Shown piece by piece: positions 1 to 6,396 of a stretch of 6,878 bases of DNA. The stretch lies in NCBI GenBank assembly GCA_025362535.1, contig JANYGE010000304.1:1-6878 (forward strand), written 5' to 3'. Position numbers and translations under genes: made by a program. This DNA is from Hyphomicrobiales bacterium. Its GTDB lineage: Bacteria; Pseudomonadota; Alphaproteobacteria; Rhizobiales; Aestuariivirgaceae. Under the pieces are notes generated by a model that was not told the origin of the DNA, ran no database searches, and saw only the letters and a program-made list of their open reading frames with translations. Numbering within the stretch: position 1 is the first letter of the stretch; each line of letters opens with the position of its first letter.

Positions 1-1770
1 GACCCACAGACAGCGGCTGATATTGCCAATTCCTTTGCCGATTTTTATGTGGCTTCGACGCGCGAAACAGCGGCAGGTTCCACGGATCGTGCACGCGAAT
101 GGCTGAGCCAGCAAATCGCTGATTTGCGCACCAAGGTTTCGACTGCCGAGGCAAATGTCGAAAAATACCGCTCTGAGGCAGGTCTTCTGCAGGGGGAAAG
201 AGTAACCCTTGGCACACAGCAGATTTCAGAATTGAACACGCAAATTACACTGGCTGAGGCTGCTGCAAGCGAAGCCAGCGCCCGGGCCGATGAAATAAAG
301 AACTTGCTGGCCCAAAAGGGCACGGTGGATGCATCTTCGGATGTTCTGAGTTCACCAGTCATTCAAAACCTACGTGAAAAACAAGCCGAGGCTTCGCGTA
401 AAATATCGGAACTCTCGGCTGTTTACCTCCCCAGTCATCCGAAAATGATTGCGGCCCAACAAGAACTCGCAAGCATCAATCGCAATCTGCGCGCTGAAGC
501 AGGCAAAGTGATTGAGAGTCTCATTGGTCAAGCCAAAGTGGCAACGGCCCGGGCTCAATCATTACGGTCCAATTTGGATAAGATGAAGAGCAGTCAGGGC
601 GACGCCAATCTCAGTGATGTGAAACTTAAGGAACTTGAACGCGATGCCCAAGCTTCGCGCGCACTGCTTGAACAAATGCTCAGCCGCTATGCCGATGCAA
701 GTGCAAGACAGGACTTAAGCTTACAGCCTGGTTTTGCCCGCGTTATTCAACGTGCGGCTCCATCGCCTACAAATTATTTTCCTAAAGCCGGCCCCATGTT
801 GTTTTTGACAACACTGGCCGGATTATCCTTTGGTTTGGGAATTGCATTCCTGTTTTCCGTCATGGCAGCAGCCAGCCGCAGTCAGCAGCCTCAGCCTGAT
901 GAAAAAATGGCAGAAAGTGAAAAAGCGGAACATGCTCCCCATCCCGCGCGTGCTGCATTGCATTCAGCCGCTGCAATCCCTCCACTCAATGTTGGTTGGC
1001 CTTCGTCCACTGAAACACCAGAAGCTCCTGCAATGGATTTGTTTGCGCCAAAACCTCCGGTAGAAAAAGCTTTAGCGGTTTTGGCGTCGATGCCGAGTGC
1101 CACAAGCTTAGCTTCAACTCTGGCCATGGTCGAAAGCACTTATGGCAACGGGACTACGGCTCTTGCGGATGCGGCCTCTCGGATTGCTACGGCCTGTATT
1201 ACCCTGAATGAGACGCAAGGTTTGAAGACATTGGCTCTCACCAGCATTGGCGGACGTGGGATGGATGCGAGCTTGGCCACCGTCGCCATCGCGCGGGCCA
1301 TGGCGGCCGCTAAAAAGAAAATCGTAGCTATCGACTTAACCTCATCGAACTCACCATTTGATACATTGTTTGAATTGCAAGCTGGTTACGGCATTTCTGA
1401 TCTTGTGGCGGGCGAAGCTGATTTCACAAAAGTCATTTGCCGCGATGCCCACTCCACGGCTCACATCATTCGCTATGGCATGAAGACGGCTGCACAATAT
1501 CAAGCTATTGTGGCTGACAAATTATCGCCAATTTTGAAAACCCTCTCTGAGATTTACGATATTATTCTCGTGCATGTGGGTGAGGCGACGGTGATTACAC
1601 CAAATTTGGTCAAAGACATTAAGGGCACGATGCTGCTCGCCCCACAATCACGTTATAGGGATGCCGTTGCTGCTGCGCGCGTGTTGGAATCAAAAGGCAT
1701 GGAAATATCAATGTTTGTGCGTCTCGAACCGATCCCCGATGGCACTGCTTTGCATGCTGTTAAGGCTTAA
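1..1770 (+). CDS. ExoP/Wzc-type exopolysaccharide co-polymerase with degenerate tyrosine-kinase-like domain (5' end missing)
   Basis: This is an inner-membrane polysaccharide co-polymerase (Wzz/GumC/ExoP class), expected to control chain length and export of a surface polysaccharide. The frame is open from base 1, so 589 residues are visible and the N-terminus with the first membrane helix lies outside. The first codons (DPQTAADIANSFADFYV) match the end of the Wzz-type domain. Long helical, Ala/Glu/Lys-rich coiled-coil segments follow at about residues 25-105 and 138-240, then a proline-containing stretch (252-265) and the second membrane helix (about 266-288). A Pro/Ala-rich linker (about 290-375) leads to a cytoplasmic P-loop-like domain (about 385-580). 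That domain keeps the fold pattern of bacterial tyrosine kinases but not the motifs: the Walker A region (414-425) has Asp422 at the expected lysine, the Walker A' region reads IDLTSS, and the Walker B region reads DIILVHVG. The C-terminus has no tyrosine cluster. It converges with the acyltransferase gene and shares its stop bases. The family is secure; loss of kinase activity is inferred. Confidence 0.88.
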   Translation, partial: DPQTAADIANSFADFYVASTRETAAGSTDRAREWLSQQIADLRTKVSTAEANVEKYRSEAGLLQGERVTLGTQQISELNTQITLAEAAASEASARADEIKNLLAQKGTVDASSDVLSSPVIQNLREKQAEASRKISELSAVYLPSHPKMIAAQQELASINRNLRAEAGKVIESLIGQAKVATARAQSLRSNLDKMKSSQGDANLSDVKLKELERDAQASRALLEQMLSRYADASARQDLSLQPGFARVIQRAAPSPTNYFPKAGPMLFLTTLAGLSFGLGIAFLFSVMAAASRSQQPQPDEKMAESEKAEHAPHPARAALHSAAAIPPLNVGWPSSTETPEAPAMDLFAPKPPVEKALAVLASMPSATSLASTLAMVESTYGNGTTALADAASRIATACITLNETQGLKTLALTSIGGRGMDASLATVAIARAMAAAKKKIVAIDLTSSNSPFDTLFELQAGYGISDLVAGEADFTKVICRDAHSTAHIIRYGMKTAAQYQAIVADKLSPILKTLSEIYDIILVHVGEATVITPNLVKDIKGTMLLAPQSRYRDAVAAARVLESKGMEISMFVRLEPIPDGTALHAVKA

Positions 1771-2918
1771 CCTTTAGAGGCCCAGAGACGTTTTCTTAAA
1801 TAATAATATGCATTTCTAAGTTGAATATTCTTCTTCACTTTACGTTTTGCCAGTTCAGTCAAGTTGCTGACTAAGGCTATTGCTATTCCTCTGAAGCTTT
1901 GGGCTTTGATGGCATTGAAATGCACGACACGATGATCTGCCCAGACCTGCTTATATTCGTGGTCCCCAAAGCCAAAATCATAAGTGCTAAACTGGTTAGA
2001 GCAGCAATACGCAATGGTACGGCGTAACAGATAATCACCTGGCGAAAATTGTAAATTGGCATCGGGGGCAAGGGCAGAAATCAGGAGGCAAAAATAGCCA
2101 TTGGCTTTTGCTCCGAACATTGTGGCTAAGGTTTTGCCATTGAGGCGCAACTTAAAAACTTCAAGCAATTGTGGTTGAGTTTGTAATATCTGCAGATAAT
2201 ATTTGATATCAATGTCTTTAAAGACAACGCCTGCTCCAGTTTGATTCAGTTGCAAATTTTTGTGGTTAAGACCTTCAATCAAAGCATTTGTTGCGGAACC
2301 ACCTCGCAACGATTCAAACGTTAAAGTGCCGCTTTTCTCTAATCGTTCATCACGCCGGCGCATTTTACTGATGGAGCGTGAGCTTCTTTTCTTTGCCAGT
2401 AATGTTTCATAATCTGCCTGCAGATCAAGAACGAAACTCGCATTTGCAGTTTGTGACTGGTGCAAGATAGCAAGTGGACTTGGCCGTCCCATTAGTGTTG
2501 TGGGCATGTTGCGCAAGTTTAGAACATCAACGGGGCCGAGCAAAAGCAAGAGTGCCGCCATGTTGCTGGTGAACCAATTTTCCCCTTGTGAAGAACAAAA
2601 TGGCTCAGCGTAGATTCCGTCACATGCTATGCCTGTTTGTTGGCCAAGCCATTCAAGACTCTGACAGCCTAAAATGCTACGCATTTGAAATGGCAGGATA
2701 AATGTGATTTCTCCTGCTTGGTCACGACCGCACATAATGCATTGTTTTATGGCAAAGTCCTTGGCACCATGATTAACCCATGCCTTGCACCATTCATAGT
2801 TCTGAAACGGTAAAGCAAGACCGGAACTCTGGAGCTCCTTCCATTCAGTCGCAATTTCGCTCATGTCGCGGTGAACTGTAATGCTTATGCCGTCAATAAT
2901 GTTAGTGTCTGTTGGCAA
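1767..2918 (-). CDS. CelD/BcsL-type GNAT family N-acetyltransferase (Acetyltransf_6 domain)
   Basis: A 383-residue protein of the FemAB-like GNAT group called 'CelD/BcsL, acetyltransferase involved in cellulose biosynthesis'. No signal peptide or membrane helix is visible, so it is probably cytoplasmic and would transfer an acyl group to a sugar precursor or related amine. The N-terminal half carries the family pattern EW..L (about 25-29) and PFQNYEWCKAW (37-47). A basic stretch (SKMRRRDERLEKSG, 184-197) precedes the C-terminal GNAT fold. The most diagnostic part is 292-328: SPGDYLL, then YDFGFGDHEYKQVW. The chosen start is TTG. An AGAGG lies 11 bases upstream, and the conserved domain appears to begin before the first internal ATG (residue 19, base 2864), which has no ribosome-binding site. 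The next in-frame codon upstream that matters is a TAG stop at 2940-2942. The gene diverges from the deacetylase across 59 bases and meets the co-polymerase tail to tail, so a role in modifying the same polysaccharide is plausible. The acyl donor and acceptor are unknown. Confidence 0.85.
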   Translation of the reverse strand: MPTDTNIIDGISITVHRDMSEIATEWKELQSSGLALPFQNYEWCKAWVNHGAKDFAIKQCIMCGRDQAGEITFILPFQMRSILGCQSLEWLGQQTGIACDGIYAEPFCSSQGENWFTSNMAALLLLLGPVDVLNLRNMPTTLMGRPSPLAILHQSQTANASFVLDLQADYETLLAKKRSSRSISKMRRRDERLEKSGTLTFESLRGGSATNALIEGLNHKNLQLNQTGAGVVFKDIDIKYYLQILQTQPQLLEVFKLRLNGKTLATMFGAKANGYFCLLISALAPDANLQFSPGDYLLRRTIAYCCSNQFSTYDFGFGDHEYKQVWADHRVVHFNAIKAQSFRGIAIALVSNLTELAKRKVKKNIQLRNAYYYLRKRLWASKG

Positions 2919-2929
2919 AATCTTGTTAA

Positions 2930-2934
2930 CCTCT
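2930..2934 (-). promoter_or_regulatory. Ribosome-binding site supporting a TTG start of the acyltransferase
   Basis: The minus strand reads AGAGG here, 11 bases before the TTG at 2918-2916. The spacing is slightly long. It is the only Shine-Dalgarno-like run near either candidate start, and it favours TTG over the ATG at 2864. Confidence 0.4.
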
Positions 2935-2977
2935 AGGTCCTATGCCTTGCTGACAGATAAAGATTGGCGATTTCTAA

Positions 2978-4036
2978 ATGACATCAGTTGCCCTGATAAA
3001 ATCCGGTTTGAATGCTGCATATTTTAGCGGCCTCACGCATATATTGCGAAAGTCTCTGCGAGGCCGTGGCACTATATTCTGTTTGCATCATGTTGTGCCA
3101 CCTCACATCAAACGTGGTGAATTCTCTCCCAATGCCAAGTTGGAAATCTCGCCGGAATTTTTAGGCGAGATCATAAGGCTTGTTCGTAAGCGCGGATATG
3201 AAACTTTGTCTCTGTCAGATGCAATCGCTCGGCTGGATGAGCCTGAAAGCAGCCATAAGCCTTTTGCCGTTTTCACGCTTGATGATGGCTACAAGGATAA
3301 TCTAACTCATGCGCAATCGGTTTTTAACACATTGAATTGCCCATTCACTGTCTTCGTTGCGCCAGGCATTGTTGAGGGATCTGTGGAACTTTGGTGGCGT
3401 GGTCTCGAAAAAATAATTGCAGAAAATATTTCTATCTATGTCGAAATTGAGGGCTTCACCCACAGCTATAAGACCCAATCAATTGCTGAAAAAAATAAAG
3501 CATGGGACATTCTTTCGTCCGCGCTGGAGGCGGCACCAGAATTGGCGCAACGCCAAATTATCCGTGATTTAGCAAAACGGTACAATATCGACTTGCAGGC
3601 CATGTGTTTGGATACGGCTATGACATGGGACGAAATTCGTCGGCTGTCCAAGAACCCCCTTTGCAGCATCGGTGCTCACACGATGAACCACTATGCGATT
3701 AGCAAGTTGGCTGTCGAGGATGCTGATGTAGAGCTGGTAAATTCAAGAGTGACGATAGCCGAAAAATTAGAACAATCAGTTGAGCATTTCGCTTTTCCTT
3801 ACGGCCAAGAATGCGCTGCAGGACCACGCGACTTTGGTCTGGCAGCGAAGGCAGGTTACGTCTCTTCGGTCACCACGCGCAAAGGGGTGATCTATGATGC
3901 CCATAAGAACCATCTTCAAGCATTGCCCCGGGTGATGATTTCTGGACGCTACTCGAAACTGCGCTACCTCGATGCCATGATCTCAGGTGTTCCCGGCATC
4001 ATCATCAATAAATTCAAATTGACCAATGTGACTTAA
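2978..4036 (+). CDS. Polysaccharide deacetylase family protein (carbohydrate esterase 4-like, NodB-type)
   Basis: A 352-residue NodB-homology (CE4) deacetylase, a metal-dependent enzyme that removes acetyl groups from N-acetylated sugars. The family motifs are present in order: a CLHHVV strand (35-40), motif 1 TLDDG (100-104; Asp102 as expected base, Asp103 as metal ligand), motif 2 AHTMNH (233-238; metal ligands His234 and His238), and motif 3 FAFPYG (271-276). Between motifs 1 and 2 is a long insert (about 135-215) with helical character, typical of the larger members found in exopolysaccharide clusters. There is no clear signal peptide; the N-terminus has only a weakly hydrophobic stretch, so cytoplasmic or membrane-associated action is possible. 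The ATG at 2978 is the natural start, although only poor Shine-Dalgarno sequence precedes it. The stop overlaps the stop of the DUF2842 gene. Its position beside a co-polymerase and an acyltransferase suggests it trims the same surface polysaccharide. The substrate is not deducible. Confidence 0.88.
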   Translation: MTSVALIKSGLNAAYFSGLTHILRKSLRGRGTIFCLHHVVPPHIKRGEFSPNAKLEISPEFLGEIIRLVRKRGYETLSLSDAIARLDEPESSHKPFAVFTLDDGYKDNLTHAQSVFNTLNCPFTVFVAPGIVEGSVELWWRGLEKIIAENISIYVEIEGFTHSYKTQSIAEKNKAWDILSSALEAAPELAQRQIIRDLAKRYNIDLQAMCLDTAMTWDEIRRLSKNPLCSIGAHTMNHYAISKLAVEDADVELVNSRVTIAEKLEQSVEHFAFPYGQECAAGPRDFGLAAKAGYVSSVTTRKGVIYDAHKNHLQALPRVMISGRYSKLRYLDAMISGVPGIIINKFKLTNVT

Positions 4037-4269
4037 GCGCTGTCTGGTTTGGACATCCATTTGATAATCATCATTTCAATGGGAAGCCAGCCCAATCCGG
4101 CGACAATGTAAAACGGCAGCTCCATAACAATTCCATAGCCAACCACCAAACGCGCGCCCACCACCATGGCGATCAAGCAATAGATGGCCAAATAGATGAC
4201 CGAGGCAATTGTGCCGATAAGTTTCCGTGTGCGCATTTTCATGTGCGGCGTGATAGCTAATATTCCCAT
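4033..4269 (-). CDS. DUF2842 small membrane protein
   Basis: A 78-residue protein of the alphaproteobacterial DUF2842 family, whose function is unknown. Two membrane helices are visible, about residues 18-44 and 50-71. The family signature spans 57-75: AGLGWLP followed by IIKWMSKPD. A short basic segment (KMRTRK, 11-16) precedes the first helix, suggesting a cytoplasmic N-terminus. The ATG at 4269 gives the full frame. An ATG at 4242 (residue 10, beginning MKMRTRK) is a good alternative, because homologues as I recall them begin near that point; neither start has a strong ribosome-binding site. The gene diverges from ctaA, and its stop codon shares TTAA with the deacetylase stop. The pairing with heme A synthase suggests, but does not prove, a link to cytochrome oxidase assembly or general membrane function. 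Confidence 0.8.
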   Translation of the reverse strand: MGILAITPHMKMRTRKLIGTIASVIYLAIYCLIAMVVGARLVVGYGIVMELPFYIVAGLGWLPIEMMIIKWMSKPDSA

Positions 4270-4304
4270 GCTTCACCAGAGTGACAGCCTGCGGCCAAGC
4301 GGCG

Positions 4305-4333
4305 CTTGCCTGCTTTAAGGCCAAGTTCTAATT
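4305..4333 (+). promoter_or_regulatory. Possible housekeeping-sigma promoter for ctaA
   Basis: CTTGCC (4305-4310) and CTAATT (4328-4333) are separated by 17 bases. They resemble the alphaproteobacterial housekeeping pattern CTTGAC-N17-CTATAT at 9 of 12 positions. Transcription would begin around 4340, almost at the ATG at 4342, which fits the absence of a Shine-Dalgarno sequence there. Such a match can arise by chance, so this is only a candidate. Confidence 0.22.
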
Positions 4334-4341
4334 CAACTCGT

Positions 4342-5382
4342 ATGACTGATATGACAATTGACCATAAGGCTGCAAAGCCAAATCGTGCCGAAACGGCAAA
4401 GCCACTGGTGCGGCGCTGGCTCATTCTCATAGCGATTTTGATTTTCGCTATGGTGATTGTTGGTGGTGCCACGCGCCTAACTGATAGTGGTTTGTCTATT
4501 ACTGAATGGCAGCCGATATTGGGCGCAATTCCACCCTTGAATGCTGCAGATTGGGAGTTGGCTTTTCAAAAATATAAACTGTCCTCTCAATTCAAGTTAC
4601 AAAACAGCTCTATGGAAATGGGGGCTTTCCAGTTTATTTACTGGTGGGAATGGTCACATAGATTGCTCGGGCGATTGCTCGGCATTGTGTTTCTGCTGCC
4701 GTTTCTTGGCTTCGCGGTGACGGGCAGGTTGGAGCGCCGCATGTGGCCACGCCTTCTTCTGCTGTTCATTTTGGGCGGCGCGCAAGGGGCGCTTGGCTGG
4801 TATATGGTGGCTTCTGGTTTGGTGGACCGCGTCGACGTGAGTCAATATCGTTTGGCCGCTCATCTCTCATTGGCCGTGGCGCTTTTTGCTGCTGTCTTGT
4901 GGGTGATTATGAGTTTAGATCATAAACATAAATGGCCAAGTTCGCTTGATAGTTGGGTGGCTCTGGCTTTGCTTGGACTTGTTTTCATACAGATTGCGGC
5001 AGGTGGATTTGTAGCGGGCCTTGATGCTGGCATGGGCTATAACACTTGGCCATTGATGGATGGCAAATGGATTCCGAATGATCTGTTTATCATGAGCCCC
5101 GCTTGGCGAAATATCTTCGAGAATGCCCTAACAGTGCAGTTCGATCACCGCATGCTGGCCTATGTTATTCTGCTCATTTCAATCTGGCACGCCCTGAAAA
5201 CATTTTCGGTTTCCAGCATGCTCGTAACTTATGCCGTATTCGCGCAAGCCTGCCTCGGCATTTTAACACTGCTGTTTCATGTGCCGCTCGGTTTTGCGCT
5301 TGCGCATCAGGCAACGGCCTTGGTGGTGGTCACCGCAGCCATTTGGAACTTGCATAAAAAAACACTGATCGTCTCAGTCTAG
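4342..5382 (+). CDS. ctaA: Heme A synthase (COX15/CtaA family)
   Basis: This integral membrane enzyme oxidises the C8 methyl group of heme O to a formyl group, producing heme A for aa3-type cytochrome c oxidase. From the ATG at 4342 it has 346 residues, the usual size for the alphaproteobacterial/mitochondrial type, with about eight helices (near 25-43, 108-128, 137-157, 172-192, 205-223, 270-288, 291-313, 317-337). Signatures include GGATRLTDSGLSITEW (41-56), EWSHR (103-107) with the family's essential glutamate and a heme-ligand histidine, H174, the segment around YNTWPLM (233-239), FDHR (H269) and AHQ (H322). The cysteine pair of Bacillus-type CtaA is absent, which fits the COX15-like class. 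A TTG at 4306 extends the frame by 12 residues, and an ATG at 4351 shortens it by three; no start has a clear ribosome-binding site. No oxidase subunit gene is visible nearby. It diverges from the DUF2842 gene and ends 3 bases before the cytochrome b561 stop. Confidence 0.95.
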   Translation: MTDMTIDHKAAKPNRAETAKPLVRRWLILIAILIFAMVIVGGATRLTDSGLSITEWQPILGAIPPLNAADWELAFQKYKLSSQFKLQNSSMEMGAFQFIYWWEWSHRLLGRLLGIVFLLPFLGFAVTGRLERRMWPRLLLLFILGGAQGALGWYMVASGLVDRVDVSQYRLAAHLSLAVALFAAVLWVIMSLDHKHKWPSSLDSWVALALLGLVFIQIAAGGFVAGLDAGMGYNTWPLMDGKWIPNDLFIMSPAWRNIFENALTVQFDHRMLAYVILLISIWHALKTFSVSSMLVTYAVFAQACLGILTLLFHVPLGFALAHQATALVVVTAAIWNLHKKTLIVSV

Positions 5383-5385
5383 GTA

Positions 5386-5919
5386 TCAAAGCGGGGACAT
5401 GCGCTTAAGTAAATTATCTCTGTCCCAAAATTGATGTTTCAACGCAGCCAACACATGGAGAATAACCAAAATCTGTCCGATTTTCGCGCCGAAGCCATGA
5501 ATAATTCCGCCAATGCCGCCGATATTAGGAAGGGCCGGAACTGGCAATGCGCCAAAAACAGAAGCCCCTGCCACTGCAACATCCTTGGCTGATTCAGTGC
5601 TGAAACTCATCAGTCCACTCAAGGGCAGACCAATCATCAGTACATAGAACAGGATATGTGTTGTTTCAGAAACGATCTTTTCCCAATTCTTCATTGTGGC
5701 CGGAAGGGCTGGAGCGGGGTGGGTTAAGCGCCACCAGATCCGAACTAGTGACAGTACCAAAATTGAAACTCCGAGAGAAACATGCAGAGACGGATAGAAT
5801 GAACCCGTGGCATGGCGGATCATGTCTTCACCAAAAAACAGCATGGTGATCATCAATGCTGCAATCAACCAATGCAGCCAAATTGCACCTTTGGAATATG
5901 AAATTGTTGGGTTGCTCAT
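5386..5919 (-). CDS. Cytochrome b561 family protein (CybB-like, diheme membrane protein)
   Basis: A 177-residue four-helix membrane cytochrome of the prokaryotic b561 family, the same length class as E. coli CybB (about 176 residues), which is a quinone-linked superoxide oxidase. Helices lie at about 11-30, 44-64, 86-106 and 142-163. Candidate heme b ligands are H16 (WLHWLIA), H46 (LHVSLG), H141 (IHGFG) and H155 (LHVLAALKHQF), matching the family's spacing of four conserved histidines. The start is the ATG at 5919: AGGAG lies 9 bases upstream, and the protein then begins MSNPTISYSKGAIWLHW, as family members do. A TTG at 5946 would add nine residues but is not needed. The CoA-binding gene lies 54 bases upstream on the same strand, so shared transcription is possible. 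It converges with ctaA. Superoxide oxidation is known for one homologue; for this protein the electron donor and acceptor are inferred only. Confidence 0.9.
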   Translation of the reverse strand: MSNPTISYSKGAIWLHWLIAALMITMLFFGEDMIRHATGSFYPSLHVSLGVSILVLSLVRIWWRLTHPAPALPATMKNWEKIVSETTHILFYVLMIGLPLSGLMSFSTESAKDVAVAGASVFGALPVPALPNIGGIGGIIHGFGAKIGQILVILHVLAALKHQFWDRDNLLKRMSPL

Positions 5920-5928
5920 AGCTGATTT

Positions 5929-5933
5929 CTCCT
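5929..5933 (-). promoter_or_regulatory. Ribosome-binding site deciding the cytochrome b561 start
   Basis: The minus strand reads AGGAG here, within CAGGAGA, 9 bases before the ATG at 5919. It is the clearest Shine-Dalgarno sequence in the window. It sets the ATG apart from the upstream in-frame TTG at 5946. Confidence 0.75.
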
Positions 5934-5957
5934 GCTCTTTTCCCAAGACGGTCTCGC

Positions 5958-5970
5958 ACGGAATTTCCGT
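5958..5970 (-). repeat. 13-base perfect inverted repeat between the CoA-binding gene and cytochrome b561
   Basis: ACGGAATTTCCGT has 6-base arms around one central base. It sits 3 bases after the CoA-binding stop and 38 bases upstream of the cytochrome ATG. As RNA it would make only a 5-pair hairpin with a 3-base loop and no T-run, so it is a poor terminator. A protein-binding operator for the cytochrome gene is possible, but only one copy is seen. Confidence 0.3.
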
Positions 5971-5973
5971 CGC

Positions 5974-6396
5974 TCAATCGTGCCGAAGTTCAATCGCTGG
6001 ACAACGGTTCATAACGACTTGTAATCCTGCGGCTTCCGCTTTGGCTGCGGCCTCATCATCGCGCACCTCAAGCTGCATCCAAATTACAGATGGCTTTATG
6101 GGCAAACTCAAAGCCTCATCGACTATACCAGCCACCGCATCAGAATTGCGAAATATGTCAACCATGTCAAAGGCACGGGGAATATCACTTAAAGCAGCAT
6201 AAACCCGTTGGCCCAAAATCTCCTTGCCTTCGAGGCCAGGATTTACAGGGATCACGTTATATCCTTTGCGCAATAAAAACTGCATGACTCCATAAGAGGG
6301 CCGCGCCGCATTTGCGGATGCTCCAACGAGGGCGATAGTTTTCACCGCTTTTAGAATGTCCGTGGTATAATGGTCTGGATAGTGATCGTGGTTCAC
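5974..6396 (-). CDS. CoA-binding protein (YccU-like, CoA_binding_2 domain)
   Basis: A 140-residue single-domain Rossmann-fold protein of the YccU/CoA_binding_2 family, related to the CoA-binding domain of succinyl-CoA synthetase alpha but without its catalytic part. Visible landmarks are TIALVGAS (20-27, the nucleotide-binding turn), RPSYGV (32-37), IPVNPG (49-54), EILGQRVYAALSDIP (59-73), DMVDIFR (77-83), VIWMQLEV (104-111) and VMNRCP (128-133). In homologues as I recall them the LEV position is usually LGV. The chosen start is GTG at 6396. It overlaps the TGA of the upstream hydratase gene as GTGA and gives the family-like beginning MNHDHYPDHY. An ATG at 6408 would add four residues (MGQA) and make a 16-base overlap. 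Neither has a strong Shine-Dalgarno sequence, so translation is probably coupled to the upstream gene. Molecular role is unknown beyond CoA or acyl-CoA binding; the neighbour suggests acyl-CoA metabolism. Confidence 0.85.
   Translation of the reverse strand: MNHDHYPDHYTTDILKAVKTIALVGASANAARPSYGVMQFLLRKGYNVIPVNPGLEGKEILGQRVYAALSDIPRAFDMVDIFRNSDAVAGIVDEALSLPIKPSVIWMQLEVRDDEAAAKAEAAGLQVVMNRCPAIELRHD

Noticed and set aside
45..362. Minus-strand open frame opposite the co-polymerase coiled coil.
   Set aside because: Its Ser/Ala/Arg-rich product is what the reverse strand of an Ala/Glu-rich coiled coil gives; no domain or ribosome-binding site is visible.
4296..4308. Inverted repeat CAAGC-GGC-GCTTG between DUF2842 and ctaA, considered as an operator or terminator.
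   Set aside because: Arms are only 5 bases, there is no T-run, and it sits in a GC-rich stretch where such matches are common.
4306..4341. TTG at 4306 as the ctaA start.
   Set aside because: There is no ribosome-binding site before it, and the extra 12 residues (Ser/Pro/Arg-rich) match nothing in the family; ATG 4342 is preferred, though not proven.
4076..4472. Two overlapping minus-strand frames (4076-4324 and 4257-4472) around the DUF2842/ctaA junction.
   Set aside because: One is a frame-shifted reading of the DUF2842 gene and the other is antisense to the ctaA N-terminus; neither resembles a known family.
5360..5400. Search for a bidirectional terminator between ctaA and cytochrome b561.
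   Set aside because: Only 3 bases separate the stops, and I see no stem-loop with flanking T-run; the A-run near 5356-5362 lies in ctaA codons without a stem.
5920..5946. TTG at 5946 as the cytochrome b561 start.
   Set aside because: The added residues are encoded by the ribosome-binding-site region of the better ATG at 5919.
5807..6202. A 131-codon plus-strand open frame opposite the cytochrome b561 and CoA-binding genes.
   Set aside because: It spans the antisense of two well-supported genes, and its composition (Ser/Ala-rich, no motif) is that of a shadow frame.
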